A stretch of DNA of 38,515 bases from an uncultured Bacteroidota bacterium (GCA_903824725.1 CAIJXU010000027.1:1-38515), one strand, 5' to 3'; positions 26,139 to 35,138 are shown, counted from the first letter of the stretch. A program made the numbers and translations. The notes: generated by a model from the letters alone, not told the origin.

Positions 26139-27965
26139 TTATTTCAAATTCAGCTTGATCTGTAATTCTTCAAACTGCTTATCGTCGATGGTGCTTGGCG
26201 CGTCAAGCATGACATCGCGTCCACTGTTGTTTTTAGGGAATGCAATAAAATCACGAATGCTTTCACTGCCGCCTAATAAAGCACATAAACGGTCAAATCC
26301 AAATGCAATACCTCCATGAGGCGGTGCACCATATTCAAATGCGCCTAATAAAAATCCAAATTTATGTTGTGCTTCCTCTGGTGACATTCCTAAAGCAGCA
26401 AACATTTTTTCTTGAAGCGCGCGTTGAAAAATTCTGATAGATCCACCTCCAATTTCATTACCATTCAATACCATATCATACGCGTTGGCTTTAATGCCTG
26501 CATAAGGATGCTCTAAGTATTTAGCTGCGTCAGTAATTTCTGGAGCATTGTTGATCATTATATCAATATGATCTGGTTTAGGAGAAGTAAAGGGATGGTG
26601 TCGAGCAACCCAACGATTGCCTTCCTCGTCGTATTCAAATAAAGGGAAATCCAATACCCACAATAATTTAAATTCATCTTCCTTTCTAAAACCTAATTGT
26701 TTTCCTAACTCTAAACGAAGTTCGCTGACTGCCTTTCTTGTTCTTTCTTCCGCGCCAGCTAATATTAATATCAAATCACCTGCTTTTGCATTGGCTGCTA
26801 CTGCAATGGCTTTTAATTTATCCTCACTATAAAATTTATCTACACTACTTTTAAAACTGCCATCGGTATTGCACTTAATAAAGACCATGCCTTTCATGCC
26901 AATTTGCGGACGCTTCACCCATTCGGTCAATTCATCTGTTTGCTTACGTGAATATTCGCTGCATCCCGGCACCGCAATGGCAATAACCGTTTCAGCTTCA
27001 TCAAATACTTTAAAATCAACACCATTAATTAAAGCAGCCTGATCTTTTTTATCTGAAAATACATGTACTGGCTTTTTGATATTGCATAACTCCATACCAA
27101 AACGAATATCTGGCTTATCATTTCCATATTGCCACATCGCATTTTCCCATGACATTCTTTGTACTGTTTCCGTGTAATCAATATTTTTTACTTCCTTAAA
27201 AATACTTTTGATTAAACCTTCAAACATATTTAAAATGTCTTCTTGTTCTACAAAGCTCATTTCACAATCTATCTGAGTAAATTCAGGTTGCCTGTCTGCT
27301 CTTAAATCCTCATCTCTAAAACATTTTACAATTTGATAGTAACGATCGTATCCACTCACCATCAATAATTGCTTAAAAGTTTGTGGTGATTGTGGTAAAG
27401 CATAAAACTCACCTGGATTCATTCTGCTTGGAACTACAAAGTCACGCGCACCCTCTGGCGTAGATTTTATTAAAAAAGGAGTTTCAATATCCATGAATCC
27501 TTTTTCGTGTAAATAATTTCGAGTCGCACGATTAACACTATATCTTAATTCTAAATTCTTTTTTACAGCGCCTCTTCGTAAATCTAAGAAGCGGTATTTC
27601 ATTCTAATATCATCCCCGCCGTCTGTATCGTCTTGTATAGTGAAAGGAGGCACAATGGAAGAATTTAAAATTTTAAATTCAACTACTTTGATCTCAATAT
27701 CGCCTGTCGGGATGTTCGCATTTTTATTAGATCTTTCAATGACAGATCCTTTTACTTGTATGACAAATTCTCGGCCAAGTGGATGCTTTTCCAATTCAGT
27801 TTGAAGTTCTTCTCCAATTAATAGTTGTGTAATACCGTATCGATCTCTCAAATCAACAAATGTAATCGCTCCAAATTTACGAATGGTTTGTACCCAGCCT
27901 GCTAGGGTTACATTTTGATCAACAAACTGGCTATTTAATTCTCCACAATGGTGCGTTCGATACAT
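26139..27965 (-). CDS. aspS: Aspartyl-tRNA synthetase, bacterial type
   Basis: A 608-residue class IIb synthetase, close to the usual bacterial length. An N-terminal OB-fold (about 1-105, [20 protein letters not shown]) precedes the catalytic core with RFLDLRR, motif 1 around [20 protein letters not shown], and [11 protein letters not shown]. Motif 2 is [20 protein letters not shown] and motif 3 is [14 protein letters not shown] near the end. The bacterial GAD insertion domain lies between about 300 and 420. It charges tRNA-Asp with aspartate. Whether it is discriminating, or also charges tRNA-Asn, cannot be decided from the sequence alone. Confidence 0.97.
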   Translation of the reverse strand: MYRTHHCGELNSQFVDQNVTLAGWVQTIRKFGAITFVDLRDRYGITQLLIGEELQTELEKHPLGREFVIQVKGSVIERSNKNANIPTGDIEIKVVEFKILNSSIVPPFTIQDDTDGGDDIRMKYRFLDLRRGAVKKNLELRYSVNRATRNYLHEKGFMDIETPFLIKSTPEGARDFVVPSRMNPGEFYALPQSPQTFKQLLMVSGYDRYYQIVKCFRDEDLRADRQPEFTQIDCEMSFVEQEDILNMFEGLIKSIFKEVKNIDYTETVQRMSWENAMWQYGNDKPDIRFGMELCNIKKPVHVFSDKKDQAALINGVDFKVFDEAETVIAIAVPGCSEYSRKQTDELTEWVKRPQIGMKGMVFIKCNTDGSFKSSVDKFYSEDKLKAIAVAANAKAGDLILILAGAEERTRKAVSELRLELGKQLGFRKEDEFKLLWVLDFPLFEYDEEGNRWVARHHPFTSPKPDHIDIMINNAPEITDAAKYLEHPYAGIKANAYDMVLNGNEIGGGSIRIFQRALQEKMFAALGMSPEEAQHKFGFLLGAFEYGAPPHGGIAFGFDRLCALLGGSESIRDFIAFPKNNSGRDVMLDAPSTIDDKQFEELQIKLNLK

Positions 27966-27993
27966 ATAAAACTATTGAAGTAGGTTTGGTGTG

Positions 27994-28001
27994 CAAATAT
28001 A
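27994..28001 (-). promoter_or_regulatory. Candidate -7 box (TATATTTG) for aspS
   Basis: On the - strand the 69-base divergent gap between aspS and the MFS gene reads TATATTTG, a full match to TAnnTTTG, 28 bases before the aspS ATG. A -33 TTTG is not evident. Confidence 0.4.
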
Positions 28002-28034
28002 GCCCAATTCCTATAAATTCATCATCTTTGCACC

Positions 28035-29189
28035 ATGACCCAATCACCAATTTCCAATAATGTGAGGCGTATCGCATTGTCCGGCTTTTTCTTTTTTACA
28101 GGTATCTGTTTTGCAAGCTGGGCCAGCCGGATCCCAGATATTAAAATGCAATTAGGGTTAAATGATGCAGAATTAGGGGCTTTGCTTTTATTTTTACCAA
28201 TTGGAACCTTTTTAGGTATCCCCATTTCGGGCAGTATTACCTCCATTTATGGCAGCAATAGAATTCTTAAAATAGCCGCCGTGGTTTACCCCCTTTCCTT
28301 AATATTGATAGGAACTATTTCAAATACATGGCAATTGGCTTGTTGTTTATTTATATTTGGCATGGCAGGTAATTTATATAATGTTTCGGTGAATACGCAA
28401 GCAGCGGTGCTGTCAAAATTGTATGAAAAAAGTATTATTTCTACTTTTCATGGATTTTGGAGCTTGGCAGGTTTTGTGGGAGGATTAGTGGGAGGCATGT
28501 TTGTGGCTAAGCAAATTCAACCCCTACATCAATTTATGGTGGTGGCTTTTATATCAATTTGTTATTTATTAATTGCGCATTCCTATTTATTGCCTAGTGA
28601 AAAAAACAAACAACCCTTACTGAAAATGTGGAATAAGCCAAGTCCACTTATTTTACAATTTGGTTTTATTGCATTAGGCAATATGATTTGCGAGGGGATG
28701 ATGTTTGACTGGAGTGGTATCTTTTTTCAAAAAGTAGTGGTCGTATCTGATGAATTTAGAACCTTGGGTTATATCAGTTTTATGGCATGCATGACCATCG
28801 GGCGCATGTTTTCAGATATATTAATTAATTATTGGGGTGCACGAAAACAACTCATGTTTAGTGGATTATTGGTTACGATAGGATTATTAGTCGCAGTCGC
28901 TTTACCCGGTATTTTATTAAGTACGATGGGCTTTATGTTAGTAGGGTTTGGGGTATCCTCGGTCATACCCACAATTTATGGAACCGTCGGAAGGGCCGCT
29001 GCACCAGGCCAAACGAGTATAGCATTAGCATCGGTATCCTCTATTGGTTTTTTTGGATTTTTAATAGGGCCTCCAATTATTGGATTTTTATCACACGCTA
29101 TTGGTTTACGTTGGGCCTTTTTAAGTATCTCCTTACTAGGGATGGCTACTTTTATTCAATCTTATCTTTTAAGAAAACATTTGAATTAA
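28035..29189 (+). CDS. Major facilitator superfamily transporter (YbjJ-like)
   Basis: A 384-residue integral membrane protein with about twelve hydrophobic segments in two halves. The opening ALSGFFFFTGICFASWASRIPDIK and the segment GLNDAELGALLLFLPIGTFLG resemble the YbjJ/fucose-permease-like branch of the MFS. In that branch, SWASRIPDIKxxLGLxxxxLG is common. The second half includes WSGIFFQKVVVVSD and MTIGRMFSDILINYWGARK. The substrate is unknown. It diverges from aspS, and no sugar-metabolism genes lie next to it, so I do not link it to the sugar-acid operon some 12 kb away. It ends 8 bases before the convergent membrane-protein gene. Confidence 0.88.
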   Translation: MTQSPISNNVRRIALSGFFFFTGICFASWASRIPDIKMQLGLNDAELGALLLFLPIGTFLGIPISGSITSIYGSNRILKIAAVVYPLSLILIGTISNTWQLACCLFIFGMAGNLYNVSVNTQAAVLSKLYEKSIISTFHGFWSLAGFVGGLVGGMFVAKQIQPLHQFMVVAFISICYLLIAHSYLLPSEKNKQPLLKMWNKPSPLILQFGFIALGNMICEGMMFDWSGIFFQKVVVVSDEFRTLGYISFMACMTIGRMFSDILINYWGARKQLMFSGLLVTIGLLVAVALPGILLSTMGFMLVGFGVSSVIPTIYGTVGRAAAPGQTSIALASVSSIGFFGFLIGPPIIGFLSHAIGLRWAFLSISLLGMATFIQSYLLRKHLN

Positions 29190-29197
29190 TATATCAT

Positions 29198-29602
29198 TTA
29201 TAAAGTAAGACCATCCGTTTTATGTTTGGGCTTGTAAATGATATAATAATAAGCAAGCAATAAAATTCCTGTTAAAAAAGGAATCATAGCTAAATGTTTT
29301 ATGGTAAAGCTGCCCCATATAATATGGGTATCCATTCCAAAAAATTCGCTGCACATCCAAAAAGAGTTGGCCATGATCCAAACGGTAATAGCCAAGTTGT
29401 GCGCTAATTCAGAAAAAATATGTTTTGTTCGGTATGCAATAACAATAGAAATAATTAATGTAGGGAAGATCATTGCAATTCCAAGTGGTTTCCAAAACAT
29501 GCACCATGCAATATCTTTAAACAACCAAAATACAATATGTAAGTTTTCCATCTTACGATAAGTAATAGGTATTTTGTATGATTCGATTTCTTGTGTGCTC
29601 AT
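29198..29602 (-). CDS. Small membrane protein of unknown function
   Basis: A 134-residue protein with three clear hydrophobic segments: about 31-56 (WCMFWKPLGIAMIFPTLIIS), 66-88 (LAHNLAITVWIMANSFWMCSEFF) and 101-122 (IKHLAMIPFLTGILLLAYYY). The C-terminus is basic (YKPKHKTD). It is rich in tryptophan and methionine. I recognise no domain. It lies 64 bases downstream of the oxidoreductase gene on the same strand and is probably in the same transcription unit. Confidence 0.65.
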   Translation of the reverse strand: MSTQEIESYKIPITYRKMENLHIVFWLFKDIAWCMFWKPLGIAMIFPTLIISIVIAYRTKHIFSELAHNLAITVWIMANSFWMCSEFFGMDTHIIWGSFTIKHLAMIPFLTGILLLAYYYIIYKPKHKTDGLTL

Positions 29603-29666
29603 GCTTTTACAATTTAATGAGTGTTGAAATAATAGGAGTTAAAAATATAGTTTTTTTAATTTATTC

Positions 29667-30716
29667 TCAGGATAAAAGGGCGGCAAATCTATTTATATCT
29701 GCTTCTTTTTCTATTGGGGTGCCTTGTTCGATATGAGCAATTAATTGATCTGTAAAATAAGGGGCTAAGGAGCAGCCCTTGGTGCCCATGCCATTGCAGA
29801 TGCCTACTTGAGGGTACTTTGGGTGCAGGCCAACAAAGGGCCTTCTTTCTGTATTTGCTGGTCTAATACCAACTAAGTGATCAACAATGGTATAAGGTAA
29901 TTTTAAAAATTGTTCTAAAGAGGATATCATTTTTTCCTTAAAGGCAATACTTGGTAGGCTATCGGAGTAACTCCATTCAAAAGTAGAACCCACCCAAAAT
30001 AAATCTTTTTCCCATGGAACAATAGCCACATTGTTTTTATATATATTTTTTGCGGGGAGTCCTTCAATTTTTAAAATTAATGCTTCTCCTTTATTGGGTG
30101 CAAAGGGAAGTGTTTTAAAATAAGGATTTTGCATACTATTGATGCCATCACAAAAAATGATATGATCGGCAATAATATTTTTCCATTGTATCCCTTTTTC
30201 TAATAAGGTCATATCCTTGTAATCAAAATGGGCGTTTATATAATGGGCTTTCATTTTAAGACGACCTAATTTTAAAAACGCAACTAAGTCAATCCAATAA
30301 CAAGAATTAATTTGGCCTGAATTATATGGGGTGTTGAACATTGTATTCCATTGCTCCGAATTATTTTTACTTAAGTAAACATTGTCATGTGTAAGCCGGT
30401 ATTCAAAACTTTCATACATCTGTTCCGATGGGTGAATTAAAACGATGGGGGCTTCTTTAATAATTTCGACACTTTCGTTTTTTTGAAATGCTTGATAGGA
30501 GTCAACAGCAAAGGGTAATACGCTTTCTATCATCCAGGTTTGCACTATTCTGCGACCCGTTACTGGATTCATCACACCGCTTGCAACGCTGCTTGCAGAG
30601 CTTATTTTTTCGTCGTTTACGACTTTATAGGAAATTCCTTTTTCTTGTAAAAAGTAACTCAGCCATGTACCTACTATACCTTGCCCAATGATTAAATATT
30701 TTACTTTTTCTTGCAA
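29667..30716 (-). CDS. FAD-dependent oxidoreductase of the DAO family
   Basis: A 349-residue protein. The Rossmann start YLIIGQGIVGTWLSYFLQEKG carries GxGxxG at residues 11-16. The next block, SSASSVASGVMNPVTGRR, and the C-terminal VGIRPANTERRPFVGLHP ... NGMGTKGCSLAPY are the FAD-binding and active-site segments of the D-amino-acid oxidase/glycine oxidase/MnmC-C group. It presumably oxidises an amine substrate, which cannot be named from sequence. No signal peptide is seen, so it is cytosolic. It starts 2 bases after the stop of the small secreted protein gene, which implies co-transcription. Confidence 0.85.
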   Translation of the reverse strand: MQEKVKYLIIGQGIVGTWLSYFLQEKGISYKVVNDEKISSASSVASGVMNPVTGRRIVQTWMIESVLPFAVDSYQAFQKNESVEIIKEAPIVLIHPSEQMYESFEYRLTHDNVYLSKNNSEQWNTMFNTPYNSGQINSCYWIDLVAFLKLGRLKMKAHYINAHFDYKDMTLLEKGIQWKNIIADHIIFCDGINSMQNPYFKTLPFAPNKGEALILKIEGLPAKNIYKNNVAIVPWEKDLFWVGSTFEWSYSDSLPSIAFKEKMISSLEQFLKLPYTIVDHLVGIRPANTERRPFVGLHPKYPQVGICNGMGTKGCSLAPYFTDQLIAHIEQGTPIEKEADINRFAALLS

Positions 30717-30718
30717 GG

Positions 30719-31141
30719 TTATTTTTGTTTTTTGATGGGGAGGCTAATATGAACACTGTCTTTAAATTCATTCACCCTTGCCACAATATCAATAGCGATA
30801 TCTCCTTTATAATCATAAGGCACTGTGATTGGAAATTCGGTTTCAAACTTTTCATTTTTAATAGTTGTGAAATATTGAAAAGGAAAAATATTAGTAAACC
30901 AGCCATCCACAGATTGGTGGTTAATAGGATTTGTAATTGATAAAGTAAGTTGTCCTATTTTTTCTTGTACTAATTGATGACTTACCTGCACTTTTAATTT
31001 AATAGAACTGCCCATTGTTAAAAACTTAGGGGGAGTGCAATGAATTTTTATACTAGTTTGACTGGTATGATTTTTATTTAACTGCCCATTGCTATTCAAG
31101 CAAAAGAGAGTGAATGATATGAGGATTAAGGAAAGCTTCAT
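30719..31141 (-). CDS. Secreted single-domain protein resembling an alpha-2-macroglobulin segment
   Basis: A 140-residue protein with a signal peptide (1-20, ending NSNGQ). The remaining 120 residues include VDGWFTNIFPFQYFTTIKNE, FPITVPYDYKGDIAIDIVAR and a final strand. I recall almost the same pattern (VDGWFQNxFPxQYF ... FPIxxPFxYN ... xxVxA) from one domain of the very large Bacteroidota alpha-2-macroglobulin-like proteins. Those proteins have many more domains and a bait region, none of which is here. It could be a stand-alone domain or the remnant of a lost large gene. It lies between the sucD terminator and the oxidoreductase gene and is read into the latter. The homology call is from memory. 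Confidence 0.6.
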   Translation of the reverse strand: MKLSLILISFTLFCLNSNGQLNKNHTSQTSIKIHCTPPKFLTMGSSIKLKVQVSHQLVQEKIGQLTLSITNPINHQSVDGWFTNIFPFQYFTTIKNEKFETEFPITVPYDYKGDIAIDIVARVNEFKDSVHISLPIKKQK

Positions 31142-31162
31142 ACAACAAACTTACAATAAAAA

Positions 31163-31189
31163 ATCCCTTATCTTTTTAGGATAAGGGAT
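31163..31189 (-). terminator. Rho-independent terminator of sucD
   Basis: A perfect 10-base stem (ATCCCTTATC at 31163-31172 pairing with 31180-31189) with a 7-base loop. On the - strand it is followed by TTTTTATTG. It lies 26 bases past the sucD stop. Confidence 0.85.
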
Positions 31190-31215
31190 AGATATGTAAA
31201 GCAATTTAAATTGAT

Positions 31216-32088
31216 TTATTTTTTTAAAGCAGCAGCCATGGTAATTCCAATATCTGCAGGGCTTGCTACCACATGAATACCGCAAGCAGTCATGATTTTC
31301 ATTTTAGCTGCGGCAGTATCATCTGCGCCTCCTACAATGGCACCCGCATGTCCCATGCGTCTTCCTGGAGGGGCTGTTTGGCCAGCGATAAAACCAACAA
31401 CTGGTTTTCTTAAATTATCTTTTATCCAATTGGCTGCATCGGCTTCCATACTTCCACCAATTTCTCCAATCATAATGATGCCTTCTGTTTCGGGATCGTT
31501 CATTAGTAATTCTACCGCTTCTTTAGTAGTGGTTCCAATGATAGGGTCGCCACCAATTCCAATAGCAGTGGAAACACCAAGTCCCGCTTTCACCGCTTGA
31601 TCAGCTGCTTCATAAGTAAGTGTGCCGCTTTTTGATACAATACCAATGGTACCTTTCTTAAATATAAAACCTGGCATAATACCCACTTTACATTCTTCTG
31701 CAGTAATCACACCCGGACAATTAGGTCCTATTAATCTTGTTGTTTTTCCTAATAAATAGTTTTTTACTTTAATCATGTCTTGAACAGGGATACCTTCGGT
31801 AATACAAACGACTAATGCAATATTTGCATCAGAAGCTTCCATGATGGCATCTGCAGCAAATGCAGGTGGAACAAAAATGATACTAACATCAGCACCCGTA
31901 TTTTTTACAGCATCTGCAACTGTATTAAATACAGGGCGATCTAGATGAGTTGTACCCCCTTTGCCAGGAGTAACGCCACCCACTAATTGCGTCCCATATT
32001 CGATCATTTGAGTTGCATGAAAACTACCTTCGGTACCTGTAAACCCTTGTACAATTACCTTTGAATTTTTATTAATTAATACTGACAT
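31216..32088 (-). CDS. sucD: Succinyl-CoA synthetase (ligase) subunit alpha
   Basis: A 290-residue TCA-cycle enzyme subunit. The N-terminal CoA-binding Rossmann part has [22 protein letters not shown] and [17 protein letters not shown] and [14 protein letters not shown] follow, and the phosphorylated histidine is His247 in [12 protein letters not shown]. It forms the active enzyme with SucC, whose gene is not next to it here. That separation is common in Bacteroidota. It is monocistronic: a -7 box lies upstream and a hairpin terminator follows. Confidence 0.97.
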   Translation of the reverse strand: MSVLINKNSKVIVQGFTGTEGSFHATQMIEYGTQLVGGVTPGKGGTTHLDRPVFNTVADAVKNTGADVSIIFVPPAFAADAIMEASDANIALVVCITEGIPVQDMIKVKNYLLGKTTRLIGPNCPGVITAEECKVGIMPGFIFKKGTIGIVSKSGTLTYEAADQAVKAGLGVSTAIGIGGDPIIGTTTKEAVELLMNDPETEGIIMIGEIGGSMEADAANWIKDNLRKPVVGFIAGQTAPPGRRMGHAGAIVGGADDTAAAKMKIMTACGIHVVASPADIGITMAAALKK

Positions 32089-32113
32089 CGAGTGATATTT
32101 GTTATTTGTGGCG

Positions 32114-32121
32114 CAAAAATA
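32114..32121 (-). promoter_or_regulatory. Candidate -7 box (TATTTTTG) for sucD
   Basis: On the - strand the sequence reads TATTTTTG, matching TAnnTTTG, 25 bases before the sucD ATG in the 145-base gap shared with efp. Confidence 0.4.
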
Positions 32122-32194
32122 GGCTAAACAAGGTTTTTTTACCCTTATTTACCAACAAAATTTAGAGGTTTTTTTATAAATGGCTTGCAAGTAG

Positions 32195-32202
32195 TACTTT
32201 TG
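32195..32202 (+). promoter_or_regulatory. Candidate -7 box (TACTTTTG) for efp
   Basis: TACTTTTG matches TAnnTTTG, 31 bases before the efp ATG. A T-rich tract at about 32169-32175 sits near the expected -33 position but is not an exact TTTG. Confidence 0.4.
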
Positions 32203-32233
32203 CCGTTCGATCAGACAATTTAAAAAATAAATT

Positions 32234-32797
32234 ATGGCAACAACATCAGACATTACACGTGGAATGATTCTAAAATTAGACAATAACTTATACTCTGTGG
32301 TTGAGTTTGGGGAGAATAAAACTGCACGTGCAGCAGCAAAAATCTGGGCAAAGTTAAAAGGAGTGGACAATAAGAGATCCATCGAAAAAACATGGAATAG
32401 TGGTGAAAACATTCATCCTGTTCGTGTTGAGAAAAAAGCATTTCAGTTCCTATATAAGGACGATAGCGGTTATAACTTAATGAACAATGAGACTTTTGAG
32501 CAAATTGCTTTAGCAGAAGAAATGATCGATGCACCTGAATTCTTGATTGAAGGGGCAGAGGTTTTTGTGTTTATGAACACTGAAACCGAAATGCCTATTG
32601 GCGCTGAATTACCTGAAAAAATTGAAGTAGTGATTACTTATTGCGAGAATGGCGTGAAAGGAGATACCGCAACTCGTGCTTTAAAATCTGCAACAATACA
32701 ATCGGGAGCGACGGTCATGGTGCCTTTATTTGTAAATGAAGGTGAAAAAATCAGAATTAACACAAAGAATGGGGAATATGTAGAAAGAGTGAAGTAA
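32234..32797 (+). CDS. efp: Elongation factor P with atypical loop (Arg32, no PGKG)
   Basis: A 187-residue protein of normal EF-P length. The three-domain pattern is intact: ITRGMILKLDNNLYSVVEF at the start, RVEKKAFQFLYKDDSGYNLMNNETFEQI in the middle, and KGDTATRALKSATIQSGATV with VPLFVNEGEKIRINT at the end. EF-P rescues ribosomes at polyproline runs. The loop that enters the ribosomal P site, normally HVKPGKGGAF with a modified lysine, reads ENKTARAAAK. In an ungapped alignment the tip residue is Arg32. Arginine at the tip is known in the EarP-rhamnosylated group, but there within a PGRG context. A hairpin terminator follows the gene directly. Confidence 0.95.
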   Translation: MATTSDITRGMILKLDNNLYSVVEFGENKTARAAAKIWAKLKGVDNKRSIEKTWNSGENIHPVRVEKKAFQFLYKDDSGYNLMNNETFEQIALAEEMIDAPEFLIEGAEVFVFMNTETEMPIGAELPEKIEVVITYCENGVKGDTATRALKSATIQSGATVMVPLFVNEGEKIRINTKNGEYVERVK

Positions 32798-32834
32798 GAG
32801 GATGACGGCCCATTTTTACGTCTAAAATAGCCTT

Positions 32835-32860
32835 AAAAACCCCTAATTTCAGGGGTTTTT
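32835..32860 (+). terminator. Rho-independent terminator of efp
   Basis: AAAAACCCCT at 32835-32844 pairs with 32851-32860 over ten bases around a 6-base loop and ends in TTTTT. It lies 37 bases after the efp stop and separates efp from accB. Confidence 0.88.
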
Positions 32861-32953
32861 ATTTTGCCAAAAATGCCCGTTTTTTATAAAAAAAGGCCTT
32901 TTTTTTGCTAAAATCAATAAAAAAACCCCAATTTTACCCAAAAATTGCCAAAT

Positions 32954-33415
32954 ATGGACTTGAAACAAATTCACGATTTAATCAAAGTAGTTAACAAGAG
33001 TAATATCGGAGAAATAAGCATTGAAGACAAGGATGGTAAAGTCACCATTAAACAAAAAGAGGAAAAAGTAACTGTCACATCAGTACCTGCTCAAGTTTAC
33101 AATACAGCACCAGCGACAGCCGTTGCAGCGCCACCTTCAGAAGCAACCCCATCGGCGTCACCCGTGGCAAGTAATTTAATTACAATTAAAAGTCCAATGA
33201 TTGGCACATTTTATAGACGAGCTGCTCCTGATAAGCCATTAATGGCCGAAGAAGGAACAGAAGTAAGCCCTGGTAAAGTGGTTTGTATTATTGAAGCCAT
33301 GAAATTATTTAACGAAATTGAAAGTGAGGTAAAAGGTACCATCGTTAAAATATTGGTTGAAGATGCAAGTCCAGTAGAATACGATCAACCATTATTCTTG
33401 GTTGAACCAGCGTAG
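32954..33415 (+). CDS. accB: Biotin carboxyl carrier protein of acetyl-CoA carboxylase
   Basis: A 153-residue protein from the ATG at 32954. A TTG three codons upstream is possible but less likely. The N-terminal helix (MDLKQIHDLIKVVNKSNIGE) and a beta segment are followed by an Ala/Pro/Ser-rich flexible linker at about 43-75. The biotinyl domain (about 76-153) has SPMIGTFYRRAAP and the biotin site EAMK with Lys117, then LFNEIESEVKG. It carries carboxybiotin between biotin carboxylase and carboxyltransferase in fatty-acid synthesis. accC follows after 33 bases, the standard pairing. Confidence 0.96.
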   Translation: MDLKQIHDLIKVVNKSNIGEISIEDKDGKVTIKQKEEKVTVTSVPAQVYNTAPATAVAAPPSEATPSASPVASNLITIKSPMIGTFYRRAAPDKPLMAEEGTEVSPGKVVCIIEAMKLFNEIESEVKGTIVKILVEDASPVEYDQPLFLVEPA

Positions 33416-33448
33416 GCTTACTCCCATTTTCTAATTTAAATTAAAAAA

Positions 33449-34786
33449 ATGTTTAAAAAGATATTGATAGCCAATCGTGGCGAAATTGCTTTGCGTATTA
33501 TTAGAACCTGTCGTGAGATGGGAATTAAAACCGTTGCAGTTTATTCGACAGCTGATAAAGATAGTTTACATGTAAAATTTGCAGATGAAGCGGTTTGTAT
33601 TGGTGGTCCGAAAGGGCAGGAGTCCTATTTAAATATTCCACACATCATGGCAGCTTGTGAAATCACAAATGCAGATGCCGTGCATCCTGGATATGGATTT
33701 TTAGCAGAGAATGCAAAGTTTGCACAAATTTGTGCCGATCATGGAATTAAATTTATTGGACCTACTCCTGAGATGATTAATAAAATGGGGGACAAAATCA
33801 CAGCGAAAGAGACCATGATTAAAGCCGGCGTTCCTGTAGTTCCGGGTGGCGAAGGTTTATTAGAAAGTGTAGAGGCAGCAAAAAAATTAGCAAAAGAAAT
33901 TGTATATCCAGTTATTATTAAAGCGACTGCAGGGGGCGGTGGTAAAGGAATGCGTGTGGTTTGGAATGAATCAGAAATTGAAAAAGCATTTAGTGATGCT
34001 AAGATGGAAGCCGCAGCAAGTTTTAAGAATGATGGTTTGTACATGGAAAAATTTGTAGAAGAACCAAGACATATCGAAATACAAGTAGCCGGAGATCAAT
34101 ATGGTAATGTGTGTCATTTGAGTGAAAGAGATTGTTCCATTCAAAGAAGGCATCAAAAATTAGTGGAGGAATCTCCTTCGCCATTTATGACTTCTGAATT
34201 AAGGCAAAGAATGGGTGACGCAGCCATTAAAGCGGCGTCGGCCATTAATTACGAAAGCGTTGGTACGGTTGAGTTTTTAGTAGACAAGAACCGTAACTTT
34301 TATTTCATGGAAATGAATACGCGTATTCAAGTGGAACATTGTGTTACGGAAGAAGTAGTGAGCTATGATTTAATCAAGGAACAAATAAAAATAGCAGCAG
34401 GTGAAAAAATTTCGGGCCGTAATTACGAACCTCAATTGCATGCCATTGAATGTCGTATTAATGCAGAAGATCCTTATAATGATTTTAGACCATCACCAGG
34501 AAAAATCACTGTATTGCACACGCCGGGTGGACATGGTGTTCGTGTAGATAGTCATGTATATGCAGGCTATGTGATTCCTCCCTATTATGATTCTATGATT
34601 GGAAAATTAATTACGGTGGCGCAAACGCGTGAGGAAGCGATCAATACAATGTATCGTGCTTTAAGCGAATATGTTATTGAAGGCGTGAAAACAACCATCC
34701 CTTTCCATTTACAGTTAATGCAAAATGAAGATTTTAGAAAGGGAAATTTCACCACTAAATTTTTAGAAACTTTTACGATGAAGTAA
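33449..34786 (+). CDS. accC: Biotin carboxylase subunit of acetyl-CoA carboxylase
   Basis: A 445-residue ATP-grasp enzyme. The biotin-carboxylase N-domain starts [20 protein letters not shown] and includes [11 protein letters not shown]. The ATP-grasp part has the glycine loop [13 protein letters not shown], the segment [19 protein letters not shown] and the catalytic [15 protein letters not shown]. The C-terminal lobe includes ECRINAEDP and the SPGKIT region. It carboxylates the biotin on AccB using bicarbonate and ATP. It forms an operon with accB and is followed by a strong hairpin. Confidence 0.97.
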   Translation: MFKKILIANRGEIALRIIRTCREMGIKTVAVYSTADKDSLHVKFADEAVCIGGPKGQESYLNIPHIMAACEITNADAVHPGYGFLAENAKFAQICADHGIKFIGPTPEMINKMGDKITAKETMIKAGVPVVPGGEGLLESVEAAKKLAKEIVYPVIIKATAGGGGKGMRVVWNESEIEKAFSDAKMEAAASFKNDGLYMEKFVEEPRHIEIQVAGDQYGNVCHLSERDCSIQRRHQKLVEESPSPFMTSELRQRMGDAAIKAASAINYESVGTVEFLVDKNRNFYFMEMNTRIQVEHCVTEEVVSYDLIKEQIKIAAGEKISGRNYEPQLHAIECRINAEDPYNDFRPSPGKITVLHTPGGHGVRVDSHVYAGYVIPPYYDSMIGKLITVAQTREEAINTMYRALSEYVIEGVKTTIPFHLQLMQNEDFRKGNFTTKFLETFTMK

Positions 34787-34842
34787 TTTTAATTCTTCTT
34801 CGCTTTTTTAGAAATATAAAAGCTCGAAAAATTATCTTAAGA

Positions 34843-34883
34843 AAATAAATAGGGGGCCCCGTAAAGGAGCCCCCTATTTATTT
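34843..34883 (+). terminator. Rho-independent terminator of accBC
   Basis: A 15-base perfect stem (34843-34857 with 34869-34883; core ATAGGGGGC/GCCCCCTAT) and an 11-base loop, 56 bases after the accC stop. AT-rich outer arms supply the U tract. It could work in both directions. Confidence 0.8.
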
Positions 34884-34916
34884 ATAGAAAGCTAGAGTGT
34901 AAAGAAAGAATTACTT

Positions 34917-34954
34917 TCCTGAACGAACATTTGAGCGAAGCGATTGAGAGAGAA
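34917..34954. repeat. 38-base repeat, copy 1, inside a 14-base inverted repeat
   Basis: Exact 38-base sequence shared with 35019-35056. It begins TCCTGAACGAAC and contains TTGAGCGAAGCGATTGAG. The flanks AAAGAATTACTTTC (34905-34918) and its exact complement (34956-34969) would fold it into the loop of a 14-base hairpin. The arms overlap the first two bases of the repeat. Confidence 0.9.
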
Positions 34955-35018
34955 TGAAAGTAATTCTTTTAAAATAAAAATGTGATATTGATACATTGGG
35001 GGATAGAAATAAATACTA

Positions 35019-35056
35019 TCCTGAACGAACATTTGAGCGAAGCGATTGAGAGAGAA
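35019..35056. repeat. 38-base repeat, copy 2, inside a different 10-base inverted repeat
   Basis: Exact copy of 34917-34954, starting 102 bases downstream in the same orientation. It is enclosed by AGAAATAAAT (35005-35014) and its complement at 35065-35074, unrelated in sequence to the arms of copy 1. Eight G residues (35057-35064) lie between the repeat and the right arm. Confidence 0.9.
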
Positions 35057-35104
35057 GGGGGGGGATTTATTTCTTTGATTTAAATAAACTAAAAGCTAAT
35101 AATA

Positions 35105-35138
35105 AAAAAAGGAGCCTCCGAAATGGGGCTCCTTTTTT
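35105..35138 (-). terminator. Rho-independent terminator of glnN (bidirectional shape)
   Basis: AAAAAAGGAGCC at 35105-35116 pairs exactly with 35127-35138 across a 10-base loop, 24 bases past the glnN stop. A and T runs on the two sides would also stop transcripts from the + strand. Confidence 0.88.

Noticed and set aside
28035..29189. MFS transporter as the fucose permease of the sugar-acid operon
   Set aside because: It is some 12 kb away, divergent from aspS, and its sequence fits the broader YbjJ-like group. There is no direct evidence for the link.
31146..31153. TAAGTTTG on the - strand as promoter of the macroglobulin-like gene
   Set aside because: It is only 4 bases from the ATG, so transcription would start at or inside the codon. 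It would require a leaderless mRNA, for which there is no other evidence.
34917..35056. The two 38-base repeats as a small CRISPR array
   Set aside because: Only two copies, the 64-base interval is too long for a normal spacer, each copy is enclosed by its own inverted repeat, and no cas gene is present.
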